Assembly (NCBI GenBank): GCA_022826515.1
Contig: JAJDUT010000057.1
Coordinates: 1-64,000, forward strand
Length of the DNA stretch: 64,000 bases
Direction: 5' to 3'
From: Candidatus Latescibacterota bacterium
Lineage (GTDB): Bacteria > Latescibacterota > UBA2968 > UBA8231
Positions within the stretch are counted from its first letter, which is position 1. Each line of letters begins with the position of its first letter. The notes under the pieces are model-generated. The model was given only the letters and a program-made list of their open reading frames with translations. It made no database searches and had not been told where the DNA came from. Made by a program: the position numbers and the translations under genes. Below, piece after piece: positions 44,836-53,706 of the stretch.

Positions 44836-44883
44836 TGAAAGACGATGCCGCCACTTATCACTCTCCACTATTTGAGCGATGCG

Positions 44884-45747
44884 ATGTCTTTTTTAATCCT
44901 TACTTTGCTGCTAGCCATCCAGATAACGGCGTGCGACTATTGGAGCCCAACACAGTCCTTTGAATCATCCAATGTTCCCAGGCACCCGCAACGTGTTTTT
45001 TTTGGCGACGATACCCGCTTCAGTGAGAGTCGTCATTTCACTCTACCTATAAGGGATTGGCCGGCAAGTGACGTAGATGCCATTTATTTTTTACCGATTA
45101 ACGAGGCCACCAGTTATGGTCAAGACTCTCCCGATCACAGGATCTACGTTTTTGTGCGGCCATCCGAGGTCGAGCCAGCGATGCTGTGCCGCGACGATGG
45201 ACAAGCCATTGATGGGTTTCAGCCGAACCCCGCCTTCACAGAAGTCTGTATTGTCGATGGCCAAATAACCTTGCGCAAAAAGCAAGACTACTCCTTTAAG
45301 GACAATCCCGTCTCTCTAAGGATCATTCCCATAGTAGAAGAACCCTACCGACGATCAGAATTCCTCGTGACGACCGGAATACGTCTCACTAGTGATACTT
45401 CTTTGCGGTTCGAGGGAGGGGGAGTTATTCGAAGTCTCGTAAATTGGCCGGCGAGTGCCGTAGATAAAATCTATCTTGTACCGCTTAACGAGGCCACAGA
45501 TTATGGTCATGGATATAGCCCTGATCAACGAATATACATTTTCGTGCGGCCGTCTGAGCCAGCGATGCTGTGCCGCGACGATGGACAAGCCATTGATGGG
45601 TTTCAGCCGAACCCCGCCTTCGCAGAAGTCTGTATTGTCGATGGCCGAATAACCTTACATAAAAAACAAGACTACTCCTTCAAGGATAATCCCGCCTTTT
45701 TATGGGTGGCTCCAGTACCGAATACCCTAAGACCAACCGGCGGCTAG
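44884..45747 (+). CDS. Lipoprotein with a tandem internal duplication
   Basis: 287 residues. The start is ATG 44884, where a lipoprotein signal begins (MSFLILTLLLAIQITAC, Cys17). Two repeats follow, about residues 37-150 and 155-275. They share DWPAS.VD.IYFLPINEAT / NWPASAVDKIYLVPLNEAT, RIYVFVRPSE, then AMLCRDDGQAIDGFQPNPAF and KKQDYSFKDNP. In the second half of each unit the nucleotides are nearly identical (45151-45309 against 45541-45696), showing a recent duplication or gene conversion. Function unknown. It lies between two barrel paralogs, so an envelope complex of barrel plus lipoprotein is likely (inference). Confidence 0.7.
   Translation: MSFLILTLLLAIQITACDYWSPTQSFESSNVPRHPQRVFFGDDTRFSESRHFTLPIRDWPASDVDAIYFLPINEATSYGQDSPDHRIYVFVRPSEVEPAMLCRDDGQAIDGFQPNPAFTEVCIVDGQITLRKKQDYSFKDNPVSLRIIPIVEEPYRRSEFLVTTGIRLTSDTSLRFEGGGVIRSLVNWPASAVDKIYLVPLNEATDYGHGYSPDQRIYIFVRPSEPAMLCRDDGQAIDGFQPNPAFAEVCIVDGRITLHKKQDYSFKDNPAFLWVAPVPNTLRPTGG
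45151..45309 (+). repeat. First copy of a 155-base internal repeat in the lipoprotein gene
   Basis: Runs from TTTGTGCGGC to GACAATCCC. It matches 45541-45696 with few differences and a 6-base indel near its start. Confidence 0.85.
45541..45696 (+). repeat. Second copy of a 155-base internal repeat in the lipoprotein gene
   Basis: TTCGTGCGGC to GATAATCCC; pairs with 45151-45309. The middle part, from CAGCGATGCTGTGCCGCGAC for over 70 bases, is identical except for one base. Confidence 0.85.
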
Positions 45748-45800
45748 GCGGGAATGTTCTACGCTCTAGCTGAGACCCAACTTCTTTTGAGAAGAAAGCC

Positions 45801-46397
45801 ATGCTTATTTTCCCGCTGCTCGGTATAGCCCTATTGATAAGCACCGCCGCCGCGGACCAAGACCCCTTGGCCGACCGAGGCAACTGGGCATTCGGTGTGG
45901 CCCTACCTTCTAGCAGCGAACTTCGCCTCAGCCTGTGGAAAGTACGCTCTCCCGTCACGGCCCTCGGCTTAGAAATAGATGTTTCGTCGCACTACAGCGA
46001 GTACACTTTCGACGATCCCGAAAATTTCGACCGAGACAATACCCAATTCCAGTATCGTTCTCTAAGGCTGCAACTACGTCCCACCATCAAGCACTACCGA
46101 CCCCTACACGACCAAGTCGCCCCTTTTATTTTTTATCAAGCCCACGCGGACTTTTATTTTCTCGATCGCCAACCAGATATCAAGTCGGGGATACGACCCT
46201 TTAGAGCCGACGAGCGCGATCTAGGGATAGCGCTAGGTCTGGGTGCCGACTGGTTCCCGTTCCAACGCATCAGCCTGAGCGGCCAGACCGGACTAGACCT
46301 AAGCTACCTCTACGTCAAACGCCGCCCTGACCGCCGCGAGTGGGAGTGGTCCCTCAAGACCTTCCAAACGGAGGTGGCGGCACTAGTGTATTTTTGA
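45801..46397 (+). CDS. Small outer-membrane beta-barrel-like protein (paralog 2)
   Basis: 198 residues, signal peptide MLIFPLLGIALLISTAAA. Same strand plan as 44236-44835: GNWAFGVALPSSSELRLSLW, LRPTIKHYRPLHDQVAPFIF, LGADWFPFQRISLSGQTGLD, ending ALVYF. The middle loop (YTFDDPENFDRDNTQFQY) differs most from paralog 1, as expected for an exposed loop. Its last 15 bases overlap the 3' end of the convergent nadB gene. Family not recognised. Confidence 0.7.
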   Translation: MLIFPLLGIALLISTAAADQDPLADRGNWAFGVALPSSSELRLSLWKVRSPVTALGLEIDVSSHYSEYTFDDPENFDRDNTQFQYRSLRLQLRPTIKHYRPLHDQVAPFIFYQAHADFYFLDRQPDIKSGIRPFRADERDLGIALGLGADWFPFQRISLSGQTGLDLSYLYVKRRPDRREWEWSLKTFQTEVAALVYF

Positions 46398-47942
46398 CGC
46401 CGCTATCCGATCCTTCACCAGCAGCGTCGGCCGCTGCCAGCAAGCATCGTCGCGCGCGGGATGGTCGCAGTTGTAGTGGACGCCGCGGCTTTCCAAACGC
46501 TGCCGTGCCGAGCGGGCAATGAGCTGAGCCACAGTCGCCAAGCTGCGTAGCTGAACTAGCTCGGCGTCGAGCCGATGCTCACCGTACAACGCTTCAATTT
46601 CTCGCGCCATCCGCTCCGTCTCCTCCTGAGCCTGCGCCAAGCCCCGGTCGCTGCGCACGATCCCTACCTCGTCCCACATCAAGCGCCGCAGCAACTCCCG
46701 CCGCTCCTCCAACTCATCGGGCGCAACAGCATCGCCCGTATGCTCCATCTCAAACCGACCCACCGCCACGGGCGCAACTGCACCGGCGTGCGCGACAGCG
46801 CGCCGCGCAAAAACCAACCCCTCCAACAGCGAATTACTCGCCAGCCGATTGGCCCCCTGAAACCCACTCATCGCCACCTCGCCAGCCGCGTATAGGCCCG
46901 CAATATCCGTCTGGCCGTGCGCGTCCGTCCACACCCCACCGCAGCTATAGTGAGCCGCCGGCACCACCGGAATCGGCGTTTCGGTCATTTCTACGCCCAT
47001 CCCCAGACAATGCCGATAGATGTTGGGAAAGCGGCGGCGAGTCTGGTCGGCATCTTGGCCGGTAACGTCCAAATAGACGCATTCAGCACCGCTTTCCTGC
47101 ATCTGCGCGACAATGGCCCGCGACACCACATCGCGCGTCTGCAACGGGTCGGTAAACGCCGCGCCGCGCTCGTCGATCAGCACGGCACCAAACCCGCGCA
47201 AAGCCTCGGTAATCAGGAACGAGGGCCGCCCCGGATCGTAGAGCATGGTTGGATGGAACTGCATAAACTCCATGTTGCTCACCCTCGCCCCGGCCCGCCA
47301 AGCCATAGCGACCCCATCGCCAGAGGCCACGCGCGGATTGGTCGTATGCAAAAAGACCTGTCCGCAGCCACCCGTGGCCAGCAGCGTAACCGGTGCCAAG
47401 GCGGCAATAGGATCGGCTTGCTGCGAGTTCAATACCCAAGCCCCGTGGCAACGCCGCTGCTCATCTACGATTAAGTCTATCGCCAAATGGTGATCGTACA
47501 AGGTCACTTGCGGCAGCGCTTGCACGACCGCGACCAAGGCGCGCGTCACCTCGCGGCCAGTCATATCATCCGCATGGACCACCCGCGCATGGGCATGCCC
47601 ACCCTCGCGCCCCAACGCCAACACCCCAGGCCGCACTTCGTTGAACTGCGCGCCAATCGCCAGCAATTCGGCCACCACCTCCGGCCCTTCGGCTACCACC
47701 CCTTCGACGACTGCGCGGTCGCACAGACCCGCGCCCGCCTCAATCGTATCCTGCGCGTGGCTAGCCACTGAATCAGCCGCATCCATGACCGCAGCAATGC
47801 CGCCTTGCGCGTATTGCGTGTTGGATTCGCGCCGCTCGTGCTTGGTCACTACGGCTACGGATCCGTGCTGAGCAGCCTTGAGGGCAAAGAACAAACCGGC
47901 AATACCACTGCCGAGGACTAGATAATCCGCCTCGATTTTCAT
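46383..47942 (-). CDS. nadB: L-aspartate oxidase
   Basis: 519 residues. It is a flavoenzyme that oxidises L-aspartate to iminoaspartate, the first step of NAD synthesis. The FAD loop is YLVLGSGIAGLFFALKAA; ESNTQYAQGGIAAV and the substrate region SNMEFMQFHPTMLYDPG are typical, as is the EVAMSGFQGANRLASNSLLE segment. No nadA or nadC is present in the window. Its ATG overlaps the stop of the upstream metalloprotease gene as ATGA, so it is translated from the same message, an unusual partnership. Confidence 0.95.
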   Translation of the reverse strand: MKIEADYLVLGSGIAGLFFALKAAQHGSVAVVTKHERRESNTQYAQGGIAAVMDAADSVASHAQDTIEAGAGLCDRAVVEGVVAEGPEVVAELLAIGAQFNEVRPGVLALGREGGHAHARVVHADDMTGREVTRALVAVVQALPQVTLYDHHLAIDLIVDEQRRCHGAWVLNSQQADPIAALAPVTLLATGGCGQVFLHTTNPRVASGDGVAMAWRAGARVSNMEFMQFHPTMLYDPGRPSFLITEALRGFGAVLIDERGAAFTDPLQTRDVVSRAIVAQMQESGAECVYLDVTGQDADQTRRRFPNIYRHCLGMGVEMTETPIPVVPAAHYSCGGVWTDAHGQTDIAGLYAAGEVAMSGFQGANRLASNSLLEGLVFARRAVAHAGAVAPVAVGRFEMEHTGDAVAPDELEERRELLRRLMWDEVGIVRSDRGLAQAQEETERMAREIEALYGEHRLDAELVQLRSLATVAQLIARSARQRLESRGVHYNCDHPARDDACWQRPTLLVKDRIAASKIH

Positions 47943-50605
47943 TTTATGAAGATCATTTTTTTGGCGTGGACGATCGGCCCGATGCGCAATATATAATAAT
48001 ACATGCCGCTAGCCACGCGCTCGCCCTGCTCGTCGCGGCCATCCCAAGAAGCACTGTACAACCCCGGAGCCGCCAGATCCTCCACCAAGTGCCGCACCAA
48101 ACCGCCGGTCAAGGTGCGGACTTCTAACTCGACCATGGTCTGGCCGGCGACAATGGGATCGTTGATCCCGATCTGATAGTCAATCTGCGTACCCTCGTTG
48201 AACGGGTTGGGGTAATTCTGCCCCAAGGCAAAATCCAACGGCGTGCGCGGATCAAAGTTGAGGAAGGGCTGCCAGTTGACATCGCCGCTGATCCGGGCCG
48301 CGATCCAACTCTCGTCCTCGTTCCCCCACCAATTGTTAATCGCCTGCAACGGTTGATCAGTTTGGTTGTCGAGCAGTTGCTCGCCCTCTTGGACGCCGTT
48401 CAAGACCAGCCGAGCCGGCACCACGCTCCCCTCCATCCGCATAGCCAACGCATTGCGGAAGAATTGATTGCGCACAATGCGCGGGCGCGCGCTTCTAGTC
48501 CAAAGGCCGACTTCGTGATTGTACAGCTCGTTGCCCTCAATTTCGACTTCCCGCGTCTCCACACAGTAAATTCCAATCCCATCGGTAAACGAATTGCCCG
48601 TTATCTTGCCGCTGGTCCCCCGTCCCAAGACCAAGTTGGCCTCCTCGGGCGCAGCCGAGCCGTTGGCGTTGAAGCGGCTATCGAGCAACGACAAAAACCC
48701 ACCCTCGCGCCAGATGCCAGCGCGGCCATTGTCGTGCAGCTCAGCTCGGTTTATCCGCGTCAAGCCTGGACCAGCGATCCAAATGCCCACTCCACCTGCT
48801 TCCTCGACCTGCACGCGATCTAAGAGAATCTCCTCCTCGACCTTTTCGAAGCGAATGCCGTCCGCACTGGCGTGGCGGATGGTCACATCTTCCAAGGTTG
48901 TGGCGTGGTCGATTTCCTCGGCCAATAGGCCATAGTGGGCATGGTCGATGAGGACGCTGCGCAAATAGGCCGTGGCCGTTTGGTGCAGCACGATGCCCTG
49001 CCAATCCCCAGGCTGCGGGTCGGCTGCCACCGAGCGAAAGGCGGTTTGCCCCTGCCCCGAAACGCCGATGACGAGATCGCCGTACACTATCAGCTCCACG
49101 CGCGCCGTATCTGCACCCGCAGCCAGCGCGTCCGGCCCCACCTGCACCTGCGCACCAGCGCGGACATCGAGGTGCCCTCCGGGCAGAACGGTCACGTCGC
49201 CGACCATCTCAATGCGGTCGCGCCAGATTTCCATGTCGCCAATCGGGCCGGCGCGACGGCGATCTTGCAGCTTGAGATCGGCCACCATCTGATCGCCCGC
49301 GCGGCGGATGTTAGTCACGCTAATTCCCGTCGTCGATGCCGGATTGGACGCGGCCCAAAAATCGGTAAATTGCTCGCCGTCAAACACATCGGTGGCGTCG
49401 CCAAGGTTGCCACCAAAATCCGTGCGATAGCGCTCGTCGTGCGCCCAAAAGTCGAGGTTGTCGCGACCGTTAAACGGGGCAACCTCGCGGCCCAAGGGGA
49501 AACCCGCATCGCCAAAAAGCCCATCGGCGCACACTAAATCCACCTGTTTGATGGCCTCCATATTATTGCCGTTGCGCGTGGGATTTATGCGCCAGATCAA
49601 CAAGCCCTCGGCGGGTAGATTGCGCTCGTAATAGCTGTGCTGGCGGCTGCGGAACTCTACGAGAAAAAAGTGCTCAGCAGGCGCAGACGCGGGCAGCAAA
49701 TACACATCACCGCCTGCGTTGACATCGGCAAAAGCCACATCGTCCTGGTCCTCGCTCAGCACGTTGAGTTGTTGGTTGTTTACCCCCAGCCAGCCGAGCT
49801 GCCCCAAGCTCCACGCGCAGAAGGGATTGGGTCCATCGACCTCGTTCCAGCCGCGATTGCCGTGCCCCATCAAGCCCCAATAGCCAATGCCGCCCGAGTC
49901 GTCTTCCGGCTCATCATCAAACTCGCGGTCGTACAGGTCGGGCAGGCCCAGAAAGTGTCCAAACTCGTGGGCCATGCTGCCTACGGCCTCAACAAAAGAC
50001 CGTCCGCGCTGGACGGCACCTTTCTTCGAGGCGACCCGGATGAAACCGCCGCGCAGGGCGCGGTCTTGGCTCACATAGTCGTTGCCCAACCCGAGCCGCG
50101 CAACGCCGGTGGCCTCTTCGACGATAAAGCCCGTTGGGGCCGAGGCCGAGATGAGAAAAATAAAATCCACGTACCCATCGTCGTCGCCGGAGTTAGGCAC
50201 CCCGTCGGGGCCGTCGTTGTCGTAGCGGCTAAAGTCCACGTCGGCATCAACGGCCTCGATGATCTCGCGGGCAAAGCGACCATACCCGCTCTCTTGGCCT
50301 GCGTACACCGCGGCATTGCTGCGGGATGCGTACCAGCGGGGCAGTACCTCGCCAGTGAGTTCAAACTGCCCGCGCGACATCTCGCGGTAAAAGTGAGTTA
50401 GGCTGCCCGGCTGGTCGGCAAAAATCCCCGTCGCAAAAGACGGGACCGCACGGCCCAAGCCGCCCTCATCGGCAAAATGCGCGAAGATGGTCAGGGCGTG
50501 GATGTGCCCGGTTTGGGAGACGACGTCTTGCAGGGGGGCTGCGCTTACTTCGACGACGGCGACCCAAGCGGCGATGAGGGCGACGAGCAGTAAAAGGCTT
50601 CTCAT
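47939..50605 (-). CDS. Secreted M6-family metalloprotease with beta-helix and FlgD-like C-terminal domain
   Basis: 888 residues from ATG 50605 (signal peptide MRSLLLLVALIAAWVAVVEV). Zincin motif H213-EFGH217 followed by FLGLPDLYD, the M6 (immune inhibitor A-like) pattern; GYWGLMGHGNRGW gives the Met-turn region. Residues about 480-780 are right-handed beta-helix-like repeats (VLIDHAHYGLL, VTIRHASADGIRF, LYNHEVGLWTRS). The C-terminus has NYPNPFNEGTQIDYQI and WDGRDEQGERVASGMYYYIL, a FlgD-type sorting/Ig tail, ending MIFIK. It would be exported and cut extracellular protein. Translation is coupled to nadB downstream. Confidence 0.88.
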   Translation of the reverse strand: MRSLLLLVALIAAWVAVVEVSAAPLQDVVSQTGHIHALTIFAHFADEGGLGRAVPSFATGIFADQPGSLTHFYREMSRGQFELTGEVLPRWYASRSNAAVYAGQESGYGRFAREIIEAVDADVDFSRYDNDGPDGVPNSGDDDGYVDFIFLISASAPTGFIVEEATGVARLGLGNDYVSQDRALRGGFIRVASKKGAVQRGRSFVEAVGSMAHEFGHFLGLPDLYDREFDDEPEDDSGGIGYWGLMGHGNRGWNEVDGPNPFCAWSLGQLGWLGVNNQQLNVLSEDQDDVAFADVNAGGDVYLLPASAPAEHFFLVEFRSRQHSYYERNLPAEGLLIWRINPTRNGNNMEAIKQVDLVCADGLFGDAGFPLGREVAPFNGRDNLDFWAHDERYRTDFGGNLGDATDVFDGEQFTDFWAASNPASTTGISVTNIRRAGDQMVADLKLQDRRRAGPIGDMEIWRDRIEMVGDVTVLPGGHLDVRAGAQVQVGPDALAAGADTARVELIVYGDLVIGVSGQGQTAFRSVAADPQPGDWQGIVLHQTATAYLRSVLIDHAHYGLLAEEIDHATTLEDVTIRHASADGIRFEKVEEEILLDRVQVEEAGGVGIWIAGPGLTRINRAELHDNGRAGIWREGGFLSLLDSRFNANGSAAPEEANLVLGRGTSGKITGNSFTDGIGIYCVETREVEIEGNELYNHEVGLWTRSARPRIVRNQFFRNALAMRMEGSVVPARLVLNGVQEGEQLLDNQTDQPLQAINNWWGNEDESWIAARISGDVNWQPFLNFDPRTPLDFALGQNYPNPFNEGTQIDYQIGINDPIVAGQTMVELEVRTLTGGLVRHLVEDLAAPGLYSASWDGRDEQGERVASGMYYYILRIGPIVHAKKMIFIK

Positions 50606-50630
50606 ACAAGAAGTCTGCAAGATCGCAATC

Positions 50631-50650
50631 GTAGGGGCAACCCTCGTGGT
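50631..50650. repeat. Half copy of the GTAGGGGC palindrome
   Basis: GTAGGGGCAACCCTCGTGGT keeps the left arm and loop of the element at 16308-16337, but the right arm is lost (TATCC follows). Confidence 0.5.
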
Positions 50651-50677
50651 ATCCTATGGGGGACGAGCAGGCTTTAC

Positions 50678-51301
50678 TTACGGTTGGCGACGACCGAATT
50701 GCAGATGAAAGCGATACAACAGTAGTAAGTACAAAAATAATAGACGCAATTCTAATTCGGTCGGTTGCCGGTGGACCGCGGCGCAAGCTTGTTGGGAGGC
50801 GATTGCAGTGTTGATTCCGGCGTCGGCAGAAGACAACAGCCACATTACGATCCCCAATATCAGGGATATGCCGACTCCCCCGACGAGAAAGAGGCTCCAA
50901 GCTATCCAGTTAAAAAAGGCAGGAAGTGGAGCAAGCCCATATAAACTGAGCACGGGGCTCCCGGCGATCAGCGAAAGGCCGATGATGGTAAAACACAATA
51001 GCAGTAATAGGGCGGCATAGAGCAATTTATCCCGAAGGCTGTATTCAGGGGGCGAGTGATCGAGAAGTTCAACACCTGCCTTCTGAGCAACGCGCTTTGC
51101 ATACTCCTGCATGCGCTCTGCTACAAACTGCACCAAGGCTGAAACGACTTCTCTCGCTAGCCATAGCGACACGTACAAAACGACCGCCGTTACAGCCCAA
51201 TCGCCTATGGGGTATTCTACCACCCAGAACGCGAACATCCACGCCGTAGTGTATGCGATCGCCAGCTTGAAATCTCTAACGGGAAGAAGGGCTTTTTTCA
51301 T
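50678..51301 (-). CDS. Integral membrane protein of unknown function
   Basis: 207 residues with four or five hydrophobic segments (IAYTTAWMFAFWVVEYPIG, WAVTAVVLYVSLWLAREVV, LLYAALLLLLCFTIIGLSLI, SLFLVGGVGISLILGIVMW, LRLLFLYLLLLY) and short charged loops. No family recognised. Its ATG overlaps the stop of the upstream membrane gene as ATGA, so the two probably assemble together. Confidence 0.6.
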   Translation of the reverse strand: MKKALLPVRDFKLAIAYTTAWMFAFWVVEYPIGDWAVTAVVLYVSLWLAREVVSALVQFVAERMQEYAKRVAQKAGVELLDHSPPEYSLRDKLLYAALLLLLCFTIIGLSLIAGSPVLSLYGLAPLPAFFNWIAWSLFLVGGVGISLILGIVMWLLSSADAGINTAIASQQACAAVHRQPTELELRLLFLYLLLLYRFHLQFGRRQP

Positions 51302-51636
51302 TTTTGCTCTCCCTGCTGATCGTCCGCTTCATCGGCGGAAGACTTACGCAGGCTAGCACGTGTCAAGTCCCACACATCCTTGAGGCTGGTCAAAGTCATT
51401 GCAACTCCTGATATAATAATGTAGCCAAGAGAGACCTGTAACGAAACGTTTTTGACCTTTTCAGAGGCATCGAATGCTCCCAGTGCCACGTCTATCAGCC
51501 AATTGAGACCTGTTCCGATGCCTAGTAGAGCACCCCAAATAAGGGCCAAGACGACTACTCGGATGACAATGTTAAAATACAGCCGAATCGCTCGGAGCGT
51601 GGATGGATACGGTTTGACGGAGGAATACCAGTCCAT
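51298..51636 (-). CDS. Small membrane protein of unknown function
   Basis: 112 residues, two or three hydrophobic segments (FNIVIRVVVLALIWGALLGIG, VSLGYIIISGVAMTLTSL) and a charged C-terminus rich in D, E, Q (SSADEADDQQGEQK). It is coupled to the membrane gene at 50678 (ATGA), and its own ATG follows directly after the TAA of a 14-codon leader frame. No family recognised. Confidence 0.6.
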   Translation of the reverse strand: MDWYSSVKPYPSTLRAIRLYFNIVIRVVVLALIWGALLGIGTGLNWLIDVALGAFDASEKVKNVSLQVSLGYIIISGVAMTLTSLKDVWDLTRASLRKSSADEADDQQGEQK

Positions 51637-51681
51637 TTATTGCGGACGCTCCAAGCGGCGGTTGGTCTCTTTAGTATTCAT
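51637..51681 (-). CDS. Possible 14-residue leader peptide
   Basis: MNTKETNRRLERPQ, with GGAG 6 bases before its ATG (51681) and a TAA that touches the ATG of the next gene (TAAATG). This may be a translational leader that carries ribosomes onto the membrane-protein pair. It is too short to judge by composition. Confidence 0.35.
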   Translation of the reverse strand: MNTKETNRRLERPQ

Positions 51682-51770
51682 GGAATCTCCACTAGGTCGG
51701 GGTTTTGAAAAAACAAACAACTTAAAACGATTCAAATACAAGGCCCTCGTGAGTGCCCTATGCCCGGCAC

Positions 51771-53312
51771 CTATCCGCCCTTCGTCCAGTCGATTTGGAC
51801 TCCGCCGTAGTGCCTCAGCCGCTGGTCGCGCTGGATGCGGTAGCGGCTGCTCAGCCGCCAGCCGCGATAGGCGATCTCCACCAGCGCGTACCCGCGCCAG
51901 CCCGTGCCGTAGAGCGGGCGGATGCTCACGGCTCCAGGCAGATCCACTTCGTATTCGTAAATCCGCGTCCACCACGAGTCCGTGCGGAAGCGGCTCGCGT
52001 GCAAAGTGAGCCAGCGCATCTTAAACCGCACGCTGCCCAACAGGCCCCACTCGGCGCGAGCAGCGCGGTGCCAGCGCACCAATTCGCCGCGCCAGCGCCA
52101 AGCCCCCCGCTCCAAGTCCAAGCGCCACTTGTGGCTGTGCTCTTGCACCAACCGCTCGTCCGTCCAGCGCGGCCGCAAGCGTCTCTGCCACTGCCCGCGC
52201 ATCGCCCAGTGGCGACCCAACCGCCGCCGCAACTCGCCTCCCCAAGTAGCATACGTAGCTGGCACGGGTATGAAGTAGGAGTGCGCGGGCCGGCGGTACA
52301 CGTCCAAATAGCCGCGCCAGCCCCGCCCACTGACCTCGGCGACGCCACCCTGTTCGTTTTGCATCGCCGAAGTCCCCGGAGCCGCGCCAAAGAAGCTGTG
52401 AAATCCCGGCGCGTAGTAGCGGCCCAGCGTCCGCAGCCGCAGCCCCCCATACCGCCCTCGCAGTTCCCCGACCATCCCCCAGTGCCCCATCCCATCGCCA
52501 GCTACCGCTAACGCCGCTCGGCCCTGGTCCCACTCCACTCGCACATCCACAGCCCCCATGCGCTGCTCGTCGCCGACAAAACCCCAAGGCGTCCGCCCAT
52601 TCCGGCGCAAATCGATACGGTGAGAAAAATCCAAGGCCAGCAGGGTCGTGCCCCACTGCCAATGCTCGCCTCGCCAGTGCAGCCGGCCGCCGCCAGCGCG
52701 GATGCCCAGCAGATCGCGGCCAGCCACCTCGGTCGCGGTCACGTGATAGCCACTCTCGGGCAACGACCGCACCTGCCCCTGTTCATCCAAGCGCCCATCC
52801 CGGCGTGCCCAACCCCCAAGCAGCATCCCACTCCACGCCCGACCCTCGTAGCGCCACGCCGCGCCGCGCAGGGCGTGATTCTCCCCGCTAGAGCGATATC
52901 CCAAGCGCCGACTGTCCCCCGCTGGCATCCTCGGCGCAATACTCCCGCGCCGGTTGCGTCCAAACACCAAGCCCGCACCCGTGCCGGACCGCAGGTCTCC
53001 GACAACCCATTCGGATCGCCGCCTCTGCACCGCGTAGTAAAACGTCCTAAAATCACTCCACCCAGACTCGCCTGGGTCGCGCTCGGCCAAACCAAAAAAC
53101 GCCTGTCCGCTGACCGGCGCAATCTCCACCCGCTGATACAACTGCCACCGCTCCCGAGCCATTTCAGCCCCGCGCACCCGCCACCGCACGGCCGCCGCGT
53201 CTGGCCCTCTTAAGTCGTCCAACCGCTGCTCCAAATAACCCGCGTCCTCTTCCCCCAAATCCCCCTCGGCCCACACCGGGCCGACCAATATCAACATCCA
53301 CAGTCGCCACAT
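51771..53312 (-). CDS. Outer-membrane beta-barrel protein, GLVFG type
   Basis: 513 residues, signal peptide MWRLWMLILVGPVWA, AGGAGG before ATG 53312. After about 90 residues comes VVGDLRSGTGAGLVFGRNRR, which resembles the G-DY-x-FGQGLVLG motif found in bacterial barrels that often carry an N-terminal helix-hairpin-helix. Here that N-terminal part is short (LEQRLDDLRGPDAAAVRW). The rest is Trp/Arg-rich alternating strands (WQWGTTLLALDFSHRIDLRR, WGGELRRRLGRHWAMRGQW). Very Arg/Trp-rich for a barrel. It stands alone; the gap to 53470 holds the next operon's promoter. Confidence 0.65.
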   Translation of the reverse strand: MWRLWMLILVGPVWAEGDLGEEDAGYLEQRLDDLRGPDAAAVRWRVRGAEMARERWQLYQRVEIAPVSGQAFFGLAERDPGESGWSDFRTFYYAVQRRRSEWVVGDLRSGTGAGLVFGRNRRGSIAPRMPAGDSRRLGYRSSGENHALRGAAWRYEGRAWSGMLLGGWARRDGRLDEQGQVRSLPESGYHVTATEVAGRDLLGIRAGGGRLHWRGEHWQWGTTLLALDFSHRIDLRRNGRTPWGFVGDEQRMGAVDVRVEWDQGRAALAVAGDGMGHWGMVGELRGRYGGLRLRTLGRYYAPGFHSFFGAAPGTSAMQNEQGGVAEVSGRGWRGYLDVYRRPAHSYFIPVPATYATWGGELRRRLGRHWAMRGQWQRRLRPRWTDERLVQEHSHKWRLDLERGAWRWRGELVRWHRAARAEWGLLGSVRFKMRWLTLHASRFRTDSWWTRIYEYEVDLPGAVSIRPLYGTGWRGYALVEIAYRGWRLSSRYRIQRDQRLRHYGGVQIDWTKGG

Positions 53313-53469
53313 AGTCCTTCCTCCTTTGTCTGGACGCTTGCAATAACTGTGCCATGAGGCTTGGTCAGTGGCGAGAGCAGTGGCTAGTGTATCCTTTATT
53401 CCCTATTCTGTTTTCTTTGCGCTACATTTTACCCAGTCCGTTATTTTATTTGAGACTTGGAGGATCGAG

Positions 53470-53706
53470 ATGAAAGAAATAGGCATTTCCGAATTCAAGG
53501 CGAAGTGCATCGACGAATTGAAGAAGGTGCAACGGACGGGGGAACCGCTCCTCGTGACCTTGAACAAACGGCCCATAGCCACGGTCAACCCATACCGCGA
53601 AGAAAGCCGCTCGAACAGAGAGCTAGGCAAACTGCGCGGTCAGATGACCATCCACGGGGACATCGTTCATACTGATTTCGGAGATGAGTGGGAGATGGAT
53701 TCGTGA
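53470..53706 (+). CDS. Phd/YefM-type antitoxin
   Basis: 78 residues from ATG 53470, with GGAGG 6 bases upstream (53459-53463). The start MKEIGISEFKAKCIDELKKV, then PLLVTLNKRPIATVNPY, is the Phd/YefM DNA-binding domain; the acidic C-terminus (VHTDFGDEWEMDS) would block the toxin. It opens a four-gene overlapping operon: its stop overlaps the toxin's GTG start (GTGA). Such antitoxins repress their own promoter, so here they could control the whole operon, including the restriction enzyme. Confidence 0.88.
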   Translation: MKEIGISEFKAKCIDELKKVQRTGEPLLVTLNKRPIATVNPYREESRSNRELGKLRGQMTIHGDIVHTDFGDEWEMDS

